Assembly (NCBI GenBank): GCA_900766045.1
Contig: CAAFTW010000030.1
Coordinates: 1-64,000 of the forward strand
Length of the DNA stretch: 64,000 nucleotides
Source of the DNA: Clostridia bacterium
Lineage (GTDB): Bacteria > Bacillota > Clostridia > Peptostreptococcales > Anaerovoracaceae
Direction: 5' to 3'
Below are positions 1 through 8,826 of this stretch, one piece after another. Numbering within the stretch: the stretch's first letter is position 1; each line of letters starts with the position of its first letter. The position numbers and the translations under genes are program-made. The notes below the pieces were generated by a model, which had not been told where the DNA came from, made no database searches, and saw nothing but the letters and a program-made list of their open reading frames with translations.

Positions 1-887
1 CAACGGCGGGCCAGGCAGGTTCAGCAAGGGGCATGGCATCCGCGTATACAGAATCCAAGAGTGTGCAGGATGTTCCGCCGGTCCGCGCAATTTACGTCAG
101 CGCGCAGGGAAAAGCCAATATTACACAGCTGAAGGAAGCTATGGGCCACATGAAAAAAGCTTCCGCGGAAATTTCCGGTCTGCTGGACGGCCTCGTTACA
201 CGCGGCGACACAATCATTCTGGTCATCCCGATCGACAAGGCCGCTCCAAAGGGCCGTCTGATCCTGCCGGAACAGCAGATGGTCCGCGCCGGCCTGGACC
301 TGGGCGCATCCGTCATGGTCACCGGAAACGACCGCCTGAAAGAAACACTGGACTCCCTGAAAGAGCCGCCGCGCCTTGTAATCACAGACTCACAGGCCTT
401 CAAGCAGGTCGACGCCATTGTCCCGGACGACATTCTGATGACGTCCTTTTCCATCCTGTTTGCCCGCTATAAAGGGACACTGAAGAGGCAGCTTGCAGGA
501 ATTCATCGTCTGAAAAACCTCCCTTCTGATGCAAAAATTCTTATCTCTGAAGGCTGCAGCCATCACCGTCAGTGCGGCGACATCGGAACAGAAAAAATCC
601 CGGCTCTCCTGAAACAGTACGTCAAGAAGCCGTTTACTTTCGAGACCAGTTCCGGAAAGGGTTACCCGGAAGACCTGACCAGGTACGATCTCATCATTCA
701 CTGCGGCGGCTGCATGCTCAACGATAAAGAAATGCAGTACCGCGTCCGTCACGCCGATGAGCAGGGTGTTCCGATCACGAATTACGGCGTCGCTCTCGCA
801 GAAATGAATGGAATACTGGATCGGGCGTTGAAGCCGTTAATGGCGCTTGCTCCCATGAACCCGAAACGACAGGCGAAGGGGGAATGA
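1..887 (+). CDS. hydF: [FeFe]-hydrogenase maturation GTPase HydF, 3' part
   Basis: This is the C-terminal part of HydF, the GTPase scaffold on which the 2Fe subcluster of [FeFe] hydrogenase is completed before transfer to the apo-enzyme. The frame is open to the left edge, so the start and the GTPase domain lie outside the window. What remains covers the dimerisation and Fe-S domains. The Fe-S ligand pattern is visible: a CSHH motif (bases 556-567), then about 50 residues later HCGGC near base 700. This fits the known CxHx(n)HCxxC signature of HydF. It shows that the cell makes an [FeFe] hydrogenase, so the Hyp genes 10 kb downstream are not this cell's only hydrogenase-type maturation chemistry. 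Confidence 0.93.
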   Translation, partial: TAGQAGSARGMASAYTESKSVQDVPPVRAIYVSAQGKANITQLKEAMGHMKKASAEISGLLDGLVTRGDTIILVIPIDKAAPKGRLILPEQQMVRAGLDLGASVMVTGNDRLKETLDSLKEPPRLVITDSQAFKQVDAIVPDDILMTSFSILFARYKGTLKRQLAGIHRLKNLPSDAKILISEGCSHHRQCGDIGTEKIPALLKQYVKKPFTFETSSGKGYPEDLTRYDLIIHCGGCMLNDKEMQYRVRHADEQGVPITNYGVALAEMNGILDRALKPLMALAPMNPKRQAKGE

Positions 888-1292
888 TGAGAAGGCCTTA
901 TGCTGGTTCCGCCTGAGAGAGCAAGTGCGAATGCACGCCGCTCGATCAGCTGGCGGAATGTCGTATATATTGGTTCTGAAATAGAGAGAATGTAATATTA
1001 TTGTGCGAAGGCTGAACAGTAGTCAGGCTGTTCAGCAGGCGCAGGCATAAGAAAGAGAAGCCGCATTGTTTCAGCTCAGCACTTGCGGCTTCTCTACTTG
1101 TCTGTTCTTGTCTGTTCGTCAGACGACAACAGGGTTTCCATGCACCCATCTGACACTTCAGTGTCAGGGAAGTATGGGTTTCTTGTTATTCTCTGGCGTT
1201 TTCCCTTCCAGCCGAATCAGAGCGGTTCATGGATTCCGGCTGCTGTTTTATCTGGTCTTGCAGCTGATGATCAGCCGCTCTGCTTGAGAAAT
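888..1292. other. Gene-free interval with inverted repeats
   Basis: 405 bases lie between the convergent hydF and Xaa-Pro peptidase genes. I see no credible gene. The interval holds a 12-bp perfect stem at 1054-1095, a palindrome at 1144-1179, and an imperfect stem near 1210-1245 (CAGCCGAATC against GATTCCGGCTG). These are probably terminators for the two converging genes. Confidence 0.55.
1046..1095 (-). terminator. Probable intrinsic terminator for the peptidase gene
   Basis: AGAGAAGCCGCA (1054-1065) pairs perfectly with TGCGGCTTCTCT (1084-1095). Read on the minus strand the stem is followed by a T-rich TTCTTA tail. It lies about 200 bases beyond the stop of the minus-strand peptidase. The T-run is short, so efficiency is uncertain. 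Confidence 0.5.
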
Positions 1293-2378
1293 TTACAGCT
1301 CGATCAGATCGCGGGTGAAGTCATCCGTCATGTTCTCGAAGCCGTCTTCTGTGATCAGGATCTGGTCTTCGATGCGGACGCCGCCCCAGCCCGGAATGTA
1401 GAGGCCCGGCTCGATTGTGCGGACGTTTCCAACAGGGAACGGGGTCTTGTCCGTGATGGAGTTGAATGGACCTTCGTGAACAAAGAGTCCGATTCCGTGA
1501 CCGATGTTGTTGTATTCATATCCCTTGTATTTTGAGCCTTCCAGGACTTTCATCTGTGCGTTGTAAATGTCGCAGCCCATGGTTCCGGCTTTTGTGATCT
1601 TGTTGCATTCGTCGAACATCTTCTGGACCGTCTTATAGACTTCCTTCTGCTCAGCAGTTGCTTTTCCGACGACTACAGTTCTGGTCATGTCGGACATGTA
1701 GCCGTGAACCTGGCATCCGAAGTCCATCAGGACGAAGTCGCCATAGGCAACGGCTTTTTCAGAAGGAACGCCGTGGAGCAGGGAAGTGCGTGCGCCGGAA
1801 ATCAGGATGTTTCCGTATGGCATTGTGTCAGCGCCGTTCATAACCATGTACAGGGACAGTTTTGCGGCAAGTTCTTTTTCGGTAACGCCCGGCTGAATCT
1901 CCGGCAGGAGATCTTCCAGTGCACGGCAGGCAATCTCGCAGGCCTGACGCTGGTAGGCGATCTCTTCCTCATTTTTGACCATTCTGATGTCGGAAATTAC
2001 ATTGAATGTCGGGATTTTCTCTGCTTCGACGATTTTATTGAAGTCCATAAAGAAATCATAGGAGAAATCGTCGCCTTCAAAGGCTACGTTCTTGCAGTTT
2101 GTTTTTGTCAGAAGTTCCTGAACGCTGTCTGCGACAGTTTTTCCCGGGAGGCGCCAGATGACGACTTCATAGTCCGGGCACTCAAGTGCGGCATCTTCTG
2201 TGTAACGCAGGTCTGTGATGAAGAACTGCTTCCCGCCCTTGGTGAACAGCAGCCACTGTGCGCCGTCACTTGCGGTGAAGCCGCTGATGTAGCGGATGTT
2301 CGTCGGGCTGGAAATGAAGAAGGCGTCGAGCTTGTTCTCCTTCATATAATCGAAAACTTTGCTTTCATTTGTCTGCAT
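1293..2378 (-). CDS. Xaa-Pro aminopeptidase (M24 family)
   Basis: A 361-residue cytoplasmic metallopeptidase predicted to remove N-terminal residues that precede proline. An N-terminal creatinase-like domain spans about residues 5-125. The pita-bread catalytic domain follows, with all five dinuclear-metal ligands visible: D219 and D230 (in DFG and SDMTRT), H294 (GHGIG), E323 (TIEPGLY) and E337 (RIEDQ). The length is typical of short clostridial and bacillar PepP/PapA-type enzymes. The start is an ATG behind a good Shine-Dalgarno (AAGGAGG on the minus strand). The gene appears monocistronic, with a consensus promoter about 270 bases upstream and therefore an unusually long leader. Distinguishing aminopeptidase P from prolidase is not possible by eye. 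Confidence 0.9.
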   Translation of the reverse strand: MQTNESKVFDYMKENKLDAFFISSPTNIRYISGFTASDGAQWLLFTKGGKQFFITDLRYTEDAALECPDYEVVIWRLPGKTVADSVQELLTKTNCKNVAFEGDDFSYDFFMDFNKIVEAEKIPTFNVISDIRMVKNEEEIAYQRQACEIACRALEDLLPEIQPGVTEKELAAKLSLYMVMNGADTMPYGNILISGARTSLLHGVPSEKAVAYGDFVLMDFGCQVHGYMSDMTRTVVVGKATAEQKEVYKTVQKMFDECNKITKAGTMGCDIYNAQMKVLEGSKYKGYEYNNIGHGIGLFVHEGPFNSITDKTPFPVGNVRTIEPGLYIPGWGGVRIEDQILITEDGFENMTDDFTRDLIEL

Positions 2379-2849
2379 GGTAATTTCCTCCTTTGCAGTA
2401 AAAGACAGACGGCGGAACGGGTCACGGGCGATTCATTTCCGAAACAGGGCGTTCGGCCGCGTTTGATTCAAAAGGCAATACTTCTTCAGACCAGAGAACG
2501 GTGGATACAGGACAGTCTGCGGCCGTGAGCTGGTGGCCGTGCGTCTTGCTTCAGGGCAGGCGGTTTCCACCGATAAAAGCCTGTCAGAAGTGCATACGCC
2601 TGTACAGAATGCTGAAATACTGAACTCTGGTTTATACTTTATTCTATTTAAAAATTATACATATTTACGTATTTTCTGTCAATAATTTATCATTCATCTT
2701 TGATGACGCTATACAAGCATACTGTGTGCAGGATACCCGGACTGCCCGTCCTGCCACTACAGCCTGGCTGTCCAGCGGCTTCCGACCACGGCTGGCTGCA
2801 GCAGCATATGTCCGCTCTTCTTGTCTGCCGCTGCAGAAGTCCGCTTTCC
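2379..2849 (-). other. Long leader of the Xaa-Pro peptidase gene, possible structured RNA
   Basis: 471 bases without a gene. The promoter at 2654-2682 implies a transcript starting near 2647 and a leader of about 270 nt. Read on the minus strand, ACCAGAG near the 5' end can pair with CTCTGGT about 150 nt later. Inside that, TACAGG pairs with CCTGTA, and a CGGT-GGAA-ACCG hairpin lies within. I do not recognise a known riboswitch. From 2683 to 2849 I see nothing. Confidence 0.4.
2654..2682 (-). promoter_or_regulatory. Consensus sigma-A promoter
   Basis: On the minus strand TTGACA (2677-2682) and TATAAT (2654-2659) are separated by exactly 17 bases, a perfect consensus housekeeping promoter. 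It drives the Xaa-Pro peptidase gene or an RNA encoded in its leader. Confidence 0.85.
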
Positions 2850-3785
2850 TTACAGCCTTCCCTCCTGCCGCGCCCGCTGGAATTTTTCCTTGTTCTCGTC
2901 GACGATCGTGAATCCTCTGCCGTTGACCTCCTGCACCATGCTGATCGTCACGAATGCCGTCGGGTCGATGTCCAGAATCAGCCTCTTTACGCGGTTCATG
3001 TTCTGCAGGGTGGTAACGCTGCTGATCATCTCCATGTCCTGTTTCAGCATGCCGGACCGGCCGTGAAGCAGGGTTGCGCCGATGCCAAGGTTGAGCAGTT
3101 CGTCCAGAACCTCCTGCGTCTTCGAGGAGTAAATCTGAAACTGCACAAGACCGCTGCCCATGAGGATGATTTTCTGTGAAACCATAGAGTAAATGAACAC
3201 CATGAGAATGGCCAGAATCAGATCGGTTACGTTGGCATTGAAGAACTGCAGAAGCAGAATGATGGAGTCCTGAATGTACATGACCGGACCGATTTTGCTT
3301 CCGATTTTCTTATGCAGAATCAGCGGCAGAACATCGCTTCCGCCCATGCTCCGGCCCGCGCGCAGAATAATGCCGAGGCCGACACCCATCAGCGCACCGC
3401 CGGCAATTGCCGCAATCAGAGGATCCTGCACCATATGGGAACCCTTGAATCCCATGCGCGTAAACAATGCCAGAAACATCGGATAGCTCAGACTTCCCAG
3501 CACGATCGAGGCGGCATATCTTTTCCCCAGACAAAAGAAAGCAGCAAGGAGAAGCACGACGTTAAAAAATAAAACCAATGCGGAAAGCGGAATCTGCGGG
3601 AGAAAGTGATTGGTAATCACACCGAGCCCGGTTGACCCGCCGACCAGAATATGGTAAGGCAGTGCAAAGGCAATCGTCGCAAACGTTGTCACTGCAACTC
3701 CTGCGAGGATCACGGCGATCGTTCCGATCTCTTTCAGGATTCTGTCTTTTTTCGGTAACTGTACGGCCTGAATTTTATCTCCCAT
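2850..3785 (-). CDS. YitT-family membrane protein with DUF2179 domain
   Basis: A 311-residue integral membrane protein. About five hydrophobic segments occupy residues 20-190, with glycine-rich helices (GGSTGLG, GGALMGVGLGIILRAGRSMGGSD) typical of the YitT/YvjA family. A soluble C-terminal DUF2179 domain follows (about 215-300), including an LLHGRSGM stretch and a terminal IVDENKEKF segment. Families of this kind are common in several copies in Bacillota and their transported substrate is unknown. It stands alone, with a terminator of the upstream gene behind it. The start is the ATG giving MGDKIQ. Confidence 0.88.
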   Translation of the reverse strand: MGDKIQAVQLPKKDRILKEIGTIAVILAGVAVTTFATIAFALPYHILVGGSTGLGVITNHFLPQIPLSALVLFFNVVLLLAAFFCLGKRYAASIVLGSLSYPMFLALFTRMGFKGSHMVQDPLIAAIAGGALMGVGLGIILRAGRSMGGSDVLPLILHKKIGSKIGPVMYIQDSIILLLQFFNANVTDLILAILMVFIYSMVSQKIILMGSGLVQFQIYSSKTQEVLDELLNLGIGATLLHGRSGMLKQDMEMISSVTTLQNMNRVKRLILDIDPTAFVTISMVQEVNGRGFTIVDENKEKFQRARQEGRL

Positions 3786-3933
3786 TGCCTGCCCCTTTTC
3801 CTGTTCATTTCGTCTCGTATGTTAATAATTATACAACGGGGGAGAGAGCGGGAAAAGAGAAAGCAGGGAAGCAGAATAAATATTTTTGATCGCTGCGATC
3901 GGTTATTGTGCGTTTTATATATCTGTCTGCAGA

Positions 3934-3988
3934 TAAAAAAAGAGGCCGCTGCAGCAGGTAATTTTTCATAACCTAGTGCAGCGGTCTC
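3934..3988 (-). terminator. Intrinsic terminator of the M1 peptidase gene
   Basis: On the minus strand GAGACCGCTGCA pairs with TGCAGCGGCCTC (one mismatch), followed by a run of seven T. An inner AGGTTATG/ATTACCT helix lengthens the stem. It lies about 90 bases past the peptidase stop. Confidence 0.85.
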
Positions 3989-4075
3989 CGCAGCTTTAAC
4001 AGTCCGGCAGTTTCAACGGCTCGAAGGCGGCGGCAGTCTCAGCAGTCCCAGCAGCCCTGGCAGCCGCAGCCCCGA

Positions 4076-5767
4076 TTATTTGATAAACAGCTTAATAATG
4101 GATTTTACCTTACTGGAGCGGTCGTATTTCAGGATGATCTTGATGAAATCCTGTGTAGTGGCCTGCTTTAGGCAGTAAGTGCTGTAGTACTCCTGCAGGG
4201 CGCTGTAGAACTTCTGAGGCCCCATGGTCACGTAAAGATAACGGAGAAAATTGCCGCCGTAATCATATGGAACCATGGAAGAAGGCTCGTCTTTCGGAAA
4301 TTTATTTACCGGAATGTTGATGTAAGTCTTCTTGTTCTTCTTCAGCTGGGCATGCATCTCCTTAATGGTGTCTTGTTTATAGTATTTGCGGAGCTTTGCG
4401 GTCTGGCCCGGCCTGTTCTCAAGTCTGTCGACGTAAGAGGTGCTCGGGGCGCCGCTCATTCCGTAAGTACCGTCCTCCAGGAAGCTTGCAAATCCTTCAT
4501 CCAGCCAGGCTTCGTTGTATTCGTCGTTTCCGACTGCTGCGTAGAACCACTGGTGACCGATTTCATGAGAAACGTCATCCTGAATGGCGTAGAAGTCGCA
4601 CATGATCTGCTTTTTCGCCTGATATTCCGATGATCCGTTGATCATGATCAAGCCTGGATATTCCATTCCGCCGAATCCGACACCAAAAAGACATTCCATC
4701 ATGTCCAGTTCGTCGTATGGATAGGCGCCGATGTTTTTCGTGTACTGGTCGATGCTGTCCTGCGCCACCATCTTGCAGACTTTGTTGTACAGAGTCATAT
4801 ATTTCGTTTTCCTGTACTTATTCGGGAAGTAGTAGTTGTTTACCGTAATTCCATTGATTTTATAACTCTGCTTCTTATAGGCGTTGCTCAGGCAGATCCC
4901 CATGTCGCGGACCTTCTCCGCATGGATTGTCGTAACGCCGTCTTTCGTATTGCTTTTTCCTGTGGCCGCGACGACATAATCGGATGGTGCGCGGAAGCTG
5001 ACATCATAGTCGGTAACGGCGCTGTTGCGGTTTTCTCCGTCGTCGTAATACGGATGAGTGATCCATTTACCATGGCGGTAGTCACTCAGGTAAGGAAAGC
5101 AGAAGGAAAGGTTGTAGAGCCTTTTCCCATGGGCCAGATTCGTGTAGCCGAACCGGTCCTCACGCTTCGGGACAGAGGTTTTCACCCGGACCGTCACATC
5201 CGCAGAATCCCCTTGCGATAATTTTTTGTCCCCGAGATCAACGTAGAGGTCGCTGGCATCGCTGCCTTTCTTATACGACAAAGCCTGACCGCCAAGGGAA
5301 ATATTCTGTACGATGGTCTGCGCACTCTTCTTCACATCCGCGGAGTAATTCTTCCGGTCGAATTTCAGATAGCCGTCCGCGATGTTGACGATGCAGAGCT
5401 GGGAAATCGTCCTGCTGCTGTTGTTGACTACGTGCATGGTGACGGTTTCCGTGAGGGTCTTCGACTTCGTGTTCAGAGATGCATTGATGGTATAGTGGCT
5501 GGCCTTCACCTGCGGGTCCGTGTCCAGGGAAGAGGCGGAATCTCCTGTCTTTCCCGGGTTCGCCGTGTTTACCGTAAGCCCTGCAGAAGAGCCGCCTTTC
5601 TCCGCCGCCGTGACATTCAGCGTCTGCGTGGAAGCGGAAGACGAAGATGCGGATGACGAAGATTCAGTATCCGCAAATGCTGCCAGCGGCGCCGCCATCA
5701 GTCCTGCCGACAGGGTAAATGCCAGCAGTGCCGGGAGAAGGCGGTGTTTATTATTGTTCTTGATCAT
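4076..5767 (-). CDS. Secreted M1-type zinc metallopeptidase
   Basis: A 563-residue exported peptidase of the gluzincin M1 class. The first 33 residues form a Sec signal peptide: a basic start, a hydrophobic core (LLPALLAFTLSAGLMAA) and cleavage near AFA-D. A Ser/Ala-rich linker follows to about residue 70, then a beta-rich N-terminal domain. The zinc site is the HEIGH motif near residues 399-403, with the third ligand in NEAWLDEGF about 20 residues later. The M1 exopeptidase signature GAMEN is replaced by GGMEY, so aminopeptidase specificity is uncertain. The gene stands alone with its own terminator. The start follows an AAAGGA ribosome site. Confidence 0.87.
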   Translation of the reverse strand: MIKNNNKHRLLPALLAFTLSAGLMAAPLAAFADTESSSSASSSSASTQTLNVTAAEKGGSSAGLTVNTANPGKTGDSASSLDTDPQVKASHYTINASLNTKSKTLTETVTMHVVNNSSRTISQLCIVNIADGYLKFDRKNYSADVKKSAQTIVQNISLGGQALSYKKGSDASDLYVDLGDKKLSQGDSADVTVRVKTSVPKREDRFGYTNLAHGKRLYNLSFCFPYLSDYRHGKWITHPYYDDGENRNSAVTDYDVSFRAPSDYVVAATGKSNTKDGVTTIHAEKVRDMGICLSNAYKKQSYKINGITVNNYYFPNKYRKTKYMTLYNKVCKMVAQDSIDQYTKNIGAYPYDELDMMECLFGVGFGGMEYPGLIMINGSSEYQAKKQIMCDFYAIQDDVSHEIGHQWFYAAVGNDEYNEAWLDEGFASFLEDGTYGMSGAPSTSYVDRLENRPGQTAKLRKYYKQDTIKEMHAQLKKNKKTYINIPVNKFPKDEPSSMVPYDYGGNFLRYLYVTMGPQKFYSALQEYYSTYCLKQATTQDFIKIILKYDRSSKVKSIIKLFIK

Positions 5768-6056
5768 GGTTCATTTCCTTTCATGAAACAAAGCAGATGT
5801 GCGATTTTCTGATGGACTAAGTATAATGGATTTTCGCGGGAGGGGAAGGATCATTAAGGAAATATAAGAGGGAAATAAGAAATGTTAAGAAATAACGGGG
5901 AGTCGGAAGCGTGAGCATGCGCGAAGGGAGCCGGGAGGCGTTCCGGACACAGGCTGCGTACAGCTCACAGTAAAATTCTTAGAGAGTTGTCAACACTTCC
6001 ACAGCCACTTGACACCATCCGGAAACGGGAATTCACTGTGTCATGCAGGGAATACG

Positions 6057-6065
6057 TGGTATAAT
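6057..6065 (+). promoter_or_regulatory. Extended -10 promoter of the nitrogenase-like/hyp operon
   Basis: TGGTATAAT is a perfect extended -10. The -35 region at the right spacing (TGTGTC, 6037-6042) is poor, as is usual for extended -10 promoters. Transcription would start near 6072, leaving a leader of about 230 nt before the TM1266-type gene. Confidence 0.65.
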
Positions 6066-6162
6066 AGAAGCACATGAATGAAGAGCCTGACTGTAAAGCA
6101 GCATTTCTGAGCGGAAAGGTTTGCAGCGCAGATTGCGCATGCAGGGAGAATAAAAATGTGAA

Positions 6163-6224
6163 GCAGCTCTTTCAGCAGACCGCAGGGACAGAAACCTGCG
6201 AAGTTCAGGCAGAAAGGGCTTTTT
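6163..6224 (+). terminator. Leader terminator (candidate attenuator)
   Basis: AGCTCTTTC (6165-6173) pairs with GAAAGGGCT (6212-6220) with one G-U pair. The loop contains a second helix, CGCAGG against CCTGCG, and five T follow. The hairpin stands between promoter and first gene, so it would stop transcription unless an upstream element refolds. I do not recognise the upstream 90 nt as a known aptamer. Confidence 0.6.
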
Positions 6225-6301
6225 GTTTGCCGGCAGGGCTGGTTTCCGGTCTGTGACCGGCTGATAGACCGCGCAGGATTGCGCAGAAAGGCAGGAAAGA
6301 A

Positions 6302-6556
6302 ATGGAAGACACGAAGAGACTGGGAATCGTAGGAATCGTTGTATCGGATCTTGCAAGTGCGGATCAGGTAAATGAAGTGATTCACGATCATAACGACATC
6401 GTGGTTGCGAGAATGGGAATTCCGTATAAGGAGAGAAATGTTTCCGTCATTTCTCTTTTGATCGACGGCGGTCAGGACGCAATCAATGCGCTGACCGGCG
6501 AACTTGGAAAGATCAAGGATGTAAGCGCCAAGGCGATGCTGAATAAGATAAAATAA
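6302..6556 (+). CDS. TM1266-family iron-only hydrogenase system regulator
   Basis: A small 84-residue ACT/NikR-C-like domain protein of the TM1266 family, annotated in anaerobes as a putative iron-only hydrogenase system regulator. Members are usually found beside [FeFe]-hydrogenase maturation genes, and their biochemical role is not established. Features seen are the RLGIVGIVV first strand, a central RMGIPY turn and VSVISLLIDG, which fit the family fold; the full length is normal. It has no DNA-binding domain. It heads the NifHDK-like/Hyp operon and is separated by only 24 bases from the first nifH-like gene. Placement here rather than beside hydF suggests that it senses or tunes the same metal-cluster pathway. 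That is inference. Confidence 0.82.
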   Translation: MEDTKRLGIVGIVVSDLASADQVNEVIHDHNDIVVARMGIPYKERNVSVISLLIDGGQDAINALTGELGKIKDVSAKAMLNKIK

Positions 6557-6580
6557 CAGGTAAACGGGGAGGATCAGGAT

Positions 6581-7366
6581 ATGTTGAAAATTGCAGTGTA
6601 TGGAAAGGGCGGAATCGGAAAGTCAACGATGACGAGCAACCTGTCGGCGGCTTTTTCCGTGCTGGGAAAGCGGGTGATTCAGATCGGCTGCGACCCGAAG
6701 GCAGATTCCACGATTGACCTGCTCGGCGGAAAGCCGCTGGAGCCGGTCATGAATTTCATGCGCGCTTATGATCAGGATCCTTCCCTGGATCAGATCATGA
6801 AAATCGGCTTCGGCGGCGTGCGCTGCCTGGAAACGGGCGGGCCGACACCGGGCCTGGGATGCGCGGGCCGGGGAATTATTTCCACCTTCAAGCTCCTGGA
6901 AGATCTGGAGCTTTTTGAGAAAGAGAAGCCGGACATCGTTATGTTCGACGTCCTGGGAGACGTGGTCTGCGGCGGTTTTGCTGCGCCAATCCGTGAAGGT
7001 TACGCAGATGAGATTCTGATTGTAACTTCCGGTGAGAAGATGGCTCTTTATGCCGCCAACAACATCAACCAGGCGGTGAAGAATTTTGAGGACAGAAGTT
7101 ACGCCAAGGTCCGCGGCATCATTTTAAACCGCAGAAACGTTCCGGATGAGGAGAAGAAAGTCCGGAAATTCGCCGATGAGAACCATCTTCCGATCGTTGC
7201 CGATATCCCGAGAAGCGATGAGATCAACATGTTTGAGGAGGAAGGAAAGACCGTCATCGAGGGCGACCGGACACTTCCGATTTCCAGGAAATTCCTGGAT
7301 CTGGCTGAGCTTCTTCTTAAGGATGAGTCGGCAAAAACGGACGCGCAAGAGGGAGGACTGTTTTAA
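6581..7366 (+). CDS. NifH-like ATPase / [4Fe-4S] reductase, copy 1
   Basis: A 261-residue homologue of nitrogenase iron protein, BchL and CfbC: a dimeric ATPase that passes electrons one at a time to a NifDK-like partner. The P-loop GKGGIGKST is at residues 8-16. CDPKADST follows at 37-44. The cluster ligands are C94 (GLGCAGRG) and C130 (DVVCGGF). R97, equivalent to the ADP-ribosylated arginine of nitrogenase reductase, is kept. The switch [10 protein letters not shown] is intact, so the protein should be functional. It starts at ATG behind GGGAGG, and its stop overlaps the next start in a TAATG junction, showing translational coupling to the NifD-like subunit. Whether its partner is the adjacent D/K pair, the second pair, or both is unknown. 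The symbol is left blank because it is not a true nitrogenase. Confidence 0.92.
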   Translation: MLKIAVYGKGGIGKSTMTSNLSAAFSVLGKRVIQIGCDPKADSTIDLLGGKPLEPVMNFMRAYDQDPSLDQIMKIGFGGVRCLETGGPTPGLGCAGRGIISTFKLLEDLELFEKEKPDIVMFDVLGDVVCGGFAAPIREGYADEILIVTSGEKMALYAANNINQAVKNFEDRSYAKVRGIILNRRNVPDEEKKVRKFADENHLPIVADIPRSDEINMFEEEGKTVIEGDRTLPISRKFLDLAELLLKDESAKTDAQEGGLF

Positions 7367-8805
7367 TGATTCAGCTTACGGAAAAGGCAGCCCAGAAAGC
7401 GGGCTGCTGTCATGCAAAAGAACAGAAACCCTTCTCCATCACCGCAAAAGAACTGGCGGAGCGTGGAAAGGACAACATCCCGGACGCCTTCATCCCGAAC
7501 TGCCATCTGATTTACAGCAGTCCGGAGACACTGGCATATAACTCACCGGGCGCCATCGGTTTTGGAACCAAGCGTGCGGGACTGGTCATTCCGGAATCCG
7601 TCATGCTCCTGGTTTCCCCGTCATGCTGCGGCAGAAATTCAACGATTCTGAGCCAGACAGAAGGCTATGCGGAGCGGATGTTCTACCTTCTCCAGAGTGA
7701 AACCGATCTGGTCACCGGACGCCATCTGAAGAAGATTCCGGAGGCGATCCGGGAAATCCTCAAAGTCTGTGATCCGAAGCCAAAAGTCGTCCTGATCTGC
7801 ATTACCTGCACAGACGCGCTTCTGGGCACGGATCTTGAACGGATCTGCCGGCAGGCCCAGGAGGAAACCGGTGTTCTGGTTGTTCCAAGCTACATGTATG
7901 CCCTGGAGCGTGAAGGAGTCCGGCCGCCGATGGTGGCTATCCGGAAGACGATCTATTCTCTTCTTGAGAGAAAGAAAGTCCAGCCGGACATGGTCAATCT
8001 GATGGGATTTTTCTCTCCGATTGATCCGGAATCCGAGATTTTCCCCTTGTTAAAGAATGCGGGAATCCACACCATCAACCAGGTCAGCACCATGAAGACG
8101 CTGAAAGAATATGGTGAGATGGGCGCGGCCAATTTCAACCTTGTGCTTGATCCTTTGTCCAGATACGCGGCGGAAGATCTGCGGAAACGGCTGAACATGC
8201 CGTACGTTGAGCTGGCAAGGCTCTACGATCCGGACCGGATTCACCATCAGTATCAGCTCTTTGCCGGTGCGCTGGGGATCAAAATGGATGATCAGGCCTG
8301 GTATGAGAAGGCGGCGGAGCGCAGGGACGCCTTTGCGAAGAAGTATAAGGGAAAGCGGCTTGTGGTCGGCGAGATGGCCAATGCCAATCCGTTTGAGCTG
8401 GCCGGTGCGCTGGTCCGCATGGGCATGGAAGTTCCGATGATCGTCTCCAATCTGACGGAGGCGGAATTCCCTTACATCCGCCAGCTGGCGGCAGATTCTC
8501 CGGATACGAGGATCTGCACGGGAATTTCTCCGAGCATGGTGCATTTCCAGGCGCCGGAAAATATCGACGCGGCGATCGGAAAGGATGCGGCGGCTTACTG
8601 TCCTGACGCGGCGGGCCTGGAATGGAACGGTGAAAAACAGCCCTACGGTCATAAGGCAGTGATTGACCTTCTGGACGCGCTGGACCAGGCCCTTCAGGAG
8701 GGCGGACATACGGCTCAGGCAAGAAATGAAAAGGCCTTTTACGGAAGCGGGCTGCGCGGTAAAGGTGCGGACAAGAGAACTTCCGCAGATGGTCAGCAGG
8801 CATAG
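7366..8805 (+). CDS. Nitrogenase component 1-like protein, NifD-like (set 1)
   Basis: A 479-residue member of the nitrogenase/oxidoreductase component 1 family. Three cysteines sit where NifD holds its share of the P-cluster: C46, C88 (PSCCGR) and C148 (CITCTDALLGTDL), so an interfacial Fe-S cluster is likely. The FeMo-cofactor cysteine of NifD is not kept: the NLVHC-like position reads NLVLD near residue 265. A nitrogenase-type M-cluster is therefore unlikely to bind in the same way. It is coupled to the upstream NifH-like gene by a TAATG overlap and followed 21 bases later by the NifK-like gene. The substrate is unknown. Known cousins reduce protochlorophyllide, chlorophyllide, Ni-sirohydrochlorin or thioethers. 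None of the pathway genes for these are in the window. Confidence 0.88.
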   Translation: MIQLTEKAAQKAGCCHAKEQKPFSITAKELAERGKDNIPDAFIPNCHLIYSSPETLAYNSPGAIGFGTKRAGLVIPESVMLLVSPSCCGRNSTILSQTEGYAERMFYLLQSETDLVTGRHLKKIPEAIREILKVCDPKPKVVLICITCTDALLGTDLERICRQAQEETGVLVVPSYMYALEREGVRPPMVAIRKTIYSLLERKKVQPDMVNLMGFFSPIDPESEIFPLLKNAGIHTINQVSTMKTLKEYGEMGAANFNLVLDPLSRYAAEDLRKRLNMPYVELARLYDPDRIHHQYQLFAGALGIKMDDQAWYEKAAERRDAFAKKYKGKRLVVGEMANANPFELAGALVRMGMEVPMIVSNLTEAEFPYIRQLAADSPDTRICTGISPSMVHFQAPENIDAAIGKDAAAYCPDAAGLEWNGEKQPYGHKAVIDLLDALDQALQEGGHTAQARNEKAFYGSGLRGKGADKRTSADGQQA

Positions 8806-8826
8806 AAATCAGAAAGGAGAGCGGAT

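Larger units (their letters stand above)
5768..6301. other. Divergent intergenic region with leader of the nitrogenase-like operon
   Basis: 534 bases between the minus-strand M1 peptidase and the plus-strand TM1266-type gene. On the minus side a TATACT-like -10 (5820-5825) could serve the peptidase. On the plus side there is an extended -10 at 6057-6065 and then a leader of about 230 nt with a terminator-like hairpin (see separate entries). No further gene is visible. Confidence 0.6.

Noticed and set aside
5211..5231. Copy of the dispersed CCTTGCG...TTTTTTGTCC motif inside the M1 peptidase gene
   Set aside because: It translates as normal peptidase sequence (GDKKLSQG) in an uninterrupted domain, so I treat it as a chance match.
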